Shown here piece after piece: positions 61,268 to 64,000 of a stretch of 64,000 bases of DNA. The stretch spans positions 1 to 64,000 of the forward strand of contig JBLHVI010000008.1 in the NCBI GenBank assembly GCA_047630175.1, read 5' to 3'. The notes below the pieces were generated by a model. The model worked only from the letters and a program-made list of their open reading frames with translations. It ran no database searches and was not told where the DNA came from. Each line of letters begins with the position of its first letter. Position 1 is the first letter of the stretch. Made by a program: the position numbers and the translations under genes. The stretch comes from UBA4582 sp047630175. Lineage in GTDB: Bacteria; Pseudomonadota; Gammaproteobacteria; Pseudomonadales; Azotimanducaceae.

Positions 61268-64000
61268 GTGACAGCATTAGATATTAAAAAACATCGAATC
61301 CTGATTATTGAAGATGAGGCGCTGGTTGCCAGAGAGCTGAAGGGTCGATTGACGCGAATGGGGTGCGAGGTAGTTGGTATTGCTTATGGCCGTGAGGCGA
61401 TCGCAATGGCGAGGGATACCCAGCCGGACTTACTGCTTACTGATATTCACCTTAAAGGGGGTGAAGACGGTATTGATATGGCCATCGCAATCCAGAGCGA
61501 GCGTGACGTCCCTGTTGTGTTTTTAACGGCTTACTCTGACGAGCACACGGTATCGCGGGCCAAGTCTGTGACCCCGTACGGGTATATCATCAAACCTGTT
61601 GAGAATCGTGAGCTACAGATTGCCATCGAGATGGCACTGTATAAATTTAACATCGAACGTGAGCTACGTGCGACGCAACAGCTTCTGCAGAACGCACTGG
61701 CCTGTATCGGTAATGCGCTGATATTTATCGATGAGTCGGGCCTTGTTACAGACCTTAATGTCGATGCGCAGCTTATTCTCGGGCTAGATCGGTCCGAGGC
61801 TCTGGGCGGTCCTTGGACCAAAGTGCTTGGTCTTGGACCAGCTTCGTCCCTAGCGATAAAAATCAACAGCGCTTTAGGTAGCGTCGAAGTCACTAAGCTG
61901 GCGGCATTCATCCTCGACAGCGGCAATGTATCTGCGCGCCTAGTGGATGGTATTGTTGGCCCCATGTTGCCTGGTGGTGTTTTGATTTTGCGGGCTCTGT
62001 CAGACCTTGCCGACCCGCTGGAGATATTGCCAACGGCGGATCAGTTGCTCGGTGAGTTGGGACCTAGCTATATTCGCCCCAGCGAGTCGGCCATGTGCCA
62101 AATGCTGGTAGCCCCCGAAGCGTCCTTGGCGAGCAATCATGATCTGCTGGACGCTATTGCTGAGCGCCTTAATAAAGTTCTGCGCTCAACCGATCTTGTC
62201 AGCGTCTATGGCAATGCGCAGTTGTCGGTTAGCTTGCCGTACACGGGTCTCGATGAAGGTAAGCAAATAGCTGAGTCTGTTTTGCGAACACTCAAAGCAA
62301 CGCCTTTTAAGCAGTCAGTCGCCGCATTTTCTATTGGTCTTGCACACAGTGCCGTCGGTGATCAGCAGCCATTTGAGCTGTTCCGGCGTGCTTCATGGGC
62401 CTTGCACGTAGCTCAGGAAGCAGGTGGTGGTCGGGTGATAAGTTGGGGTGAGGACTCTGAACAGCACCATAACGATATGACCAACGATACCGCTCGGTTG
62501 AGAGAATATCACAATGTCGTATTGCTCTGGAATCTTATGAGTTTGGTGATGAAAGCCGGCAGTATAGAGGCAATGAGCAACAAGCTGTGCCAGCATATGC
62601 AACAGTCATTTGATTTGGTTCAGGCGGCGATTATTGTTTTGTCGGGCGATGTCATGAGTACGCTGGGCGGCGCGTTACCGGGTGGTGCGCTGAGTTCAAT
62701 GAGTGGTTTGGACTTGACTGAGATTGAATTCCAGCGTTTGAGTGAATGCCTTCGCAAAGGCCGGGCAGGACATTTTGGGACGATTTATATATGGCCTCTA
62801 CCGGGCATGCGTTGTGTTTACCTACAGAGTAAGCAGCCTCTTGCACAGGTTGATCGAGAGTTCATGCAGTCTCTGATTGGCTATTTTTCTACCGGCCTCG
62901 ACCGATTTGATCATGCGCCCGACAGTGCGGCAGATTTGAGTGAGACGTCGCTGATATACCAGTCACCGCAAATGCAAAGTGTGCTGGAAAGCTGTCGGCT
63001 GGTAGCGCCGACGGATGCCACGGTGCTGGTGAGTGGAGAGTCGGGCACGGGTAAGGAAATGCTGGCAAAAGCTATCCATGATTTCAGCACGCGAGCGCAG
63101 CAGCCCTACATTATTGTCGATTGTGGTGCGATGGTAGGAAGTCTCATTGAGAGTGAATTATTTGGTCATGTGAAAGGCGCCTTCACCGGTGCTGATAAAC
63201 AGTTTTCGGGTCGTTTGAAAGAAGCTGCTGGTGGCACGGTGTTACTCGATGAAATTGGTGAGTTACCCCTCGAAGTGCAAGTCAAGCTGTTACGGTTTGT
63301 CCAGGAGCGGCAGATTGTAGCGGTAGGCAGTAGCACCTATGAAACGGTAGATACGCGGATTATTGCCGCAACCAATAAAGATTTGAAGGCGCTGGTGGCC
63401 GCTGGCCAATTTCGCGAGGACCTGTACTATCGACTTAATGTCTTTGCGATAGAGTCGCCGCCGTTGCGTGATCGGCCGGAAGATATTTTGCTGTTGGCGA
63501 CCCATTATCTTAATAGTTTTGCTCAACGCTATAGCAAGCCAATGCACGGCTTCACGATGGATGCGCAGCAGGCATTGCGAGATTATCATTGGCCAGGCAA
63601 CGTTCGTGAGCTGGTTAATGTGATTAATCGCGGCGTAATCCTTTGTAAAGACTCGCAGATGAATTCGATCCAGCTTGGCCTTTTTCCAAGAAGCGATCGG
63701 TTGAGTTCGCCGAGCCGTCCTGAGGCCGAACGAAACCTGTTGCAGGAATGGCTATCGAAGCGGGTGACTGTCGCGCTGAAGGGGGCGTTGAGCGGCGCCT
63801 CGGAGGGGGTTGCACTGGTTTCTATAGCAGGTTCTGGTCTACCACCGTTGGGGCAGTGGCTGGAAGAAGATCTAATTCTTGCGTGTCTCGCCACGCACGG
63901 CCACGTGCTCAATCGTGCCGCAGCGGCGTTGGCGGTGCCTGAGTCTACGCTGCGGCGCAAGGTGCTGCGGATTCGTGAAATTTATGGTGATGACGCGCCA
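61268..64000 (+). CDS. Sigma-54-type activator: REC, PAS-like, degenerate GGDEF, AAA+, Fis; 3' truncated
   Basis: GTG start at 61268; open to the right edge (911 codons). Receiver at residues 8-125: acidic EDE 15-17, phospho-acceptor Asp59 (TDIHLKG), Thr87 and Lys109. A PAS-like part lies near 140-220. A GGDEF-fold domain follows near 300-395, with the active motif lost (YGNAQLSVSLP where GGDEF belongs) but the fold lines kept (SIGLAHSA, RRASWALHVAQEAGG). A GAF-like stretch precedes the AAA+ ATPase: Walker A GESGTGK at 590-596, GAFTGA at 637-642 and the ATNKDL/RLN blocks. A Fis-like HTH ends at the window edge. GAFTGA shows sigma-54 contact. Confidence 0.88.
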   Translation, partial: MTALDIKKHRILIIEDEALVARELKGRLTRMGCEVVGIAYGREAIAMARDTQPDLLLTDIHLKGGEDGIDMAIAIQSERDVPVVFLTAYSDEHTVSRAKSVTPYGYIIKPVENRELQIAIEMALYKFNIERELRATQQLLQNALACIGNALIFIDESGLVTDLNVDAQLILGLDRSEALGGPWTKVLGLGPASSLAIKINSALGSVEVTKLAAFILDSGNVSARLVDGIVGPMLPGGVLILRALSDLADPLEILPTADQLLGELGPSYIRPSESAMCQMLVAPEASLASNHDLLDAIAERLNKVLRSTDLVSVYGNAQLSVSLPYTGLDEGKQIAESVLRTLKATPFKQSVAAFSIGLAHSAVGDQQPFELFRRASWALHVAQEAGGGRVISWGEDSEQHHNDMTNDTARLREYHNVVLLWNLMSLVMKAGSIEAMSNKLCQHMQQSFDLVQAAIIVLSGDVMSTLGGALPGGALSSMSGLDLTEIEFQRLSECLRKGRAGHFGTIYIWPLPGMRCVYLQSKQPLAQVDREFMQSLIGYFSTGLDRFDHAPDSAADLSETSLIYQSPQMQSVLESCRLVAPTDATVLVSGESGTGKEMLAKAIHDFSTRAQQPYIIVDCGAMVGSLIESELFGHVKGAFTGADKQFSGRLKEAAGGTVLLDEIGELPLEVQVKLLRFVQERQIVAVGSSTYETVDTRIIAATNKDLKALVAAGQFREDLYYRLNVFAIESPPLRDRPEDILLLATHYLNSFAQRYSKPMHGFTMDAQQALRDYHWPGNVRELVNVINRGVILCKDSQMNSIQLGLFPRSDRLSSPSRPEAERNLLQEWLSKRVTVALKGALSGASEGVALVSIAGSGLPPLGQWLEEDLILACLATHGHVLNRAAAALAVPESTLRRKVLRIREIYGDDAP

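Overview
The window reads as a chromosomal segment of a free-living, probably aerobic gammaproteobacterium. The basis is the gene families: LapB, DusC, RpoH with the RpoH box, YchJ, glyoxalase II, malate synthase G, FeoAB and a TonB receptor. An environmental or marine lineage is my inference from the many acyl-CoA, SDR, MFS and uncharacterised-family genes. Placement below class is not supported by anything I can compute. There are no rRNA or tRNA genes, no CRISPR array, no insertion sequence and no prophage. Coding density is high, and the last gene runs off the right edge.

Layout. 1-7.4 kb: the 3' end of lapB, comEA, an FBP-domain protein, a PPOX/split-barrel protein, a globin-like protein, a spinster-type MFS transporter, a nitroreductase, ychJ, a decayed NTF2-like gene and a zinc metallopeptidase. 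7.5-11.8 kb: a two-gene signalling unit (HDOD-like histidine kinase, then REC-PAS-GGDEF-EAL). 12.2-15.0 kb: a small membrane protein, then a citrate-synthase homologue divergent from a LysR regulator; two matching ATTAG-N5-CTAAT palindromes lie between them. 15.2-19.7 kb: a 52-codon ORF, dusC, and a LysR / azoreductase / pirin cassette. 19.8-25.8 kb: a long leftward run of gap, crotonase, TTC38-like TPR protein, DUF924, YhhQ, SDR and a PTPS/QueD homologue lacking the catalytic cysteine. 25.9-34.6 kb: SDR, DUF3336-patatin, membrane metal-dependent hydrolase, hydratase, acyl-CoA dehydrogenase plus kinase-like partner, and DUF445.

34.9-45.4 kb: feoAB behind a good Fur box, an MFS transporter, a double-SPOR secreted protein, a Cache-HAMP sensor without an output domain coupled to a Ca/Na antiporter, a SulP transporter behind a 10-codon leader ORF, dienelactone hydrolase and MBL-fold protein. 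45.4-48.8 kb: gloB, an ORF without a normal start codon behind a NUDIX gene, a 38-residue membrane ORF, and rpoH with a clear intrinsic terminator. 49-52.7 kb: DUF169, two SDRs, and small hypotheticals. 52.8-56.05 kb: a thiamine-uptake operon (TPP riboswitch, TonB receptor, YkoF-like binder, PnuT-type permease), with a hairpin over the receptor's ribosome binding site. 56.2-64 kb: threonine synthase, Tet-type MFS transporter, malate synthase G, and an unusual sigma-54 activator (REC, PAS-like, degenerate GGDEF, AAA+, Fis HTH) open at the right edge.

How the parts fit. Import and metabolism dominate: iron (FeoAB), thiamine, sulfate or another anion (SulP), queuosine precursor (YhhQ), fatty-acid-type acyl-CoA chemistry and the glyoxylate shunt end-product enzyme GlcB. 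The most notable items are the thiamine operon with its SD-sequestering hairpin, the SulP leader peptide, the twin LysR palindromes, the cysteine-less PTPS/SDR pair, and the composite sigma-54 regulator. I found no wholly new multi-gene system that I can support from sequence alone.
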